Source: an uncultured Clostridia bacterium
GTDB taxonomy: Bacteria; Bacillota; Clostridia; Oscillospirales; Acutalibacteraceae
Reading direction: 5' to 3'
Assembly (NCBI GenBank): GCA_945875045.1
Contig: CAMCIX010000089.1
Location: forward strand, 1 to 6,699
DNA length: 6,699 nt
Position numbers and translations under genes: made by a program. This document shows positions 5,881 to 6,699 of the stretch, in pieces. The notes under the pieces are model-generated. The model saw nothing but the letters and a program-made list of their open reading frames with translations. It ran no database searches and had not been told where the DNA came from. Each line of letters starts with the position of its first letter. Position 1 is the first letter of the stretch.

Positions 5881-6618
5881 ATGTCAGGACATTCTAAATG
5901 GAACAATATTAAGCGCAAGAAGGAGAAGACCGACGCGGCAAAGGCGAAAATCTTTACCAAAATCGGCAGAGAAATCTCGGTTATCGTTAAGACGGGGGGA
6001 GCTAACCCTAATGAAAACAGCAAGCTAAAGGACGCTATCGCCAAGGCGAAGGCGGCTAACGTGCCTAACGAAAATATTGAAAGAATTATTAAAAAGGCGG
6101 CGGGCGACGGCGAGGCGAACAACTACGAGGAGCTTGTTTACGAGGGCTACGGTCCCTCGGGCGTGGCGGTAGTTGTCGAGACCCTTACCGATAACCGCAA
6201 CCGCACCGCGGGCGAGATGCGCCATTATTTCGATAAATGCGGCGGCAATCTGGGTCAAAGCGGCTCGGTTACCTTTATGTTTGACCGCAAGGGGCTTATC
6301 CGTATCGAGGCGGAGGGGCTTGACGAGGATTCGGTTATGGAGGCGGCGCTTGACGCGGGCGCGGACGATTTTAACTTTGACGGCGACGTTTTCGAGATTA
6401 CTACCGACCCGAATGGCTTGGGAGCGGTGCGCGACGCGCTTGAAGCTAAGGGCTACAGCTTTATTTCCGCCGAGGTCGAGTACATACCTCAAACAATGAC
6501 CGCGATTGACGACGAGGAAGCGGCGGCAAAGATGGAAAAGCTTATCGATATGCTTGAAGAAAACGACGACGTTCAGGCGGTATGGCATAACTGGGATATG
6601 CCCGAGGACGAGGAATAA
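5881..6618 (+). CDS. yebC: YebC/PmpR (TACO1) family protein
   Basis: This 245-residue protein is full length for the family. It opens with the signature MSGHSKWNNIKRKK and continues with the conserved helical region IFTKIGREI (24-32) and NVPNENIERIIKKAAG (60-75). The core has YEGYGPSGVA (87-96), DNRNRTAGEMRH (104-115) and GGNLGQSGSV (121-130); the tail is acidic. The family was long annotated as a transcriptional regulator (PmpR). Later work on bacterial YebC and mitochondrial TACO1 ties it to translation of proline-rich stretches by the ribosome. Which applies here cannot be read from the sequence. The ATG at 5881 is chosen by the family start. An in-frame TTG at 5860 adds seven unconserved residues. 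The ribosome binding site is weak (GAAAGG at 5862-5867, 13 nt away, or GGTGAG at 5872-5877, 3 nt away). It is probably at least partly co-transcribed with dusB. Confidence 0.96.
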   Translation: MSGHSKWNNIKRKKEKTDAAKAKIFTKIGREISVIVKTGGANPNENSKLKDAIAKAKAANVPNENIERIIKKAAGDGEANNYEELVYEGYGPSGVAVVVETLTDNRNRTAGEMRHYFDKCGGNLGQSGSVTFMFDRKGLIRIEAEGLDEDSVMEAALDAGADDFNFDGDVFEITTDPNGLGAVRDALEAKGYSFISAEVEYIPQTMTAIDDEEAAAKMEKLIDMLEENDDVQAVWHNWDMPEDEE

Positions 6619-6653
6619 TCGTAAAAATTTAAGCCGTAAGGGCTGTTTAAAAG

Positions 6654-6699
6654 CTGTCTCTTATACACATCTCCGAGCCCACGAGACCTCTCTACATCT
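6654..6699. other. Nextera read-2-side adapter with i7 index (library artefact)
   Basis: Positions 6654-6672 (CTGTCTCTTATACACATCT) are the reverse complement of the Tn5 mosaic end. Positions 6673-6687 (CCGAGCCCACGAGAC) are the Nextera read-2 arm. Positions 6688-6695 (CTCTCTAC) match the standard i7 index 707, and 6696-6699 (ATCT) begin the P7 arm. Genomic sequence ends at 6653. The 35 bases between the yebC stop and this point hold no gene. Confidence 0.98.

Noticed and set aside
6025..6588. Long minus-strand open frame opposite yebC
   Set aside because: The low stop density is explained by yebC codon bias (GCG/GGC rich); the translation is basic and featureless.
6632..6646. Possible terminator after yebC (AGCC/GGCT hairpin)
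   Set aside because: The stem is only four base pairs with no U-run, and the genomic sequence ends a few bases later.

Overview
The window is a 6,607-bp stretch of bacterial chromosome (47-6653) flanked on both sides by untrimmed Illumina Nextera adapter with index bases (1-46 and 6654-6699). It is probably a complete short metagenome or draft-genome contig that stopped where adapter read-through began. The host is most likely a Bacillota (Firmicutes) of class Clostridia. The evidence is a T-box riboswitch ahead of thrS, strong GGAGG ribosome binding sites, an ECF sigma factor paired with a membrane-anchored beta-propeller protein, and Clostridia-like ThrRS and YebC sequences. An Oscillospirales-type gut lineage is a guess.

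Layout. On the minus strand, reading right to left: a SigA-type promoter (4796-4824), a T-box leader (about 4789-4519) with its terminator, thrS (4518-2572), a candidate terminator hairpin (2528-2557), a candidate ECF-type promoter (2445-2472), an ECF sigma factor gene (2423-1926), and a translationally coupled beta-propeller gene (1929 down to the contig end, 3' end missing). On the plus strand, divergent from thrS: a SigA-type promoter (4839-4867), dusB (4875-5843), a weaker promoter candidate at the end of dusB, and yebC (5881-6618).

How the genes fit together. The right half is translation housekeeping: threonine charging of tRNA, controlled by uncharged tRNA-Thr through the T-box; dihydrouridine modification of tRNA; and a YebC/TACO1-family translation factor. 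The left half is a two-gene signalling unit. The sigma and propeller genes overlap by four bases (ATGA). The propeller protein has a short, basic, anti-sigma-like N-terminus, one membrane segment, and a large domain predicted to lie outside the cell. The inferred role is a cell-surface sensor that may hold its own sigma factor, with an ECF-like promoter suggesting autoregulation.

Most of the window is ordinary core genome. The points worth a second look are the sigma/propeller unit, the apparently leaderless dusB transcript that starts from back-to-back divergent promoters, and the adapter ends, which would add false residues to the propeller protein. No mobile element, CRISPR array, tRNA or rRNA gene was seen.
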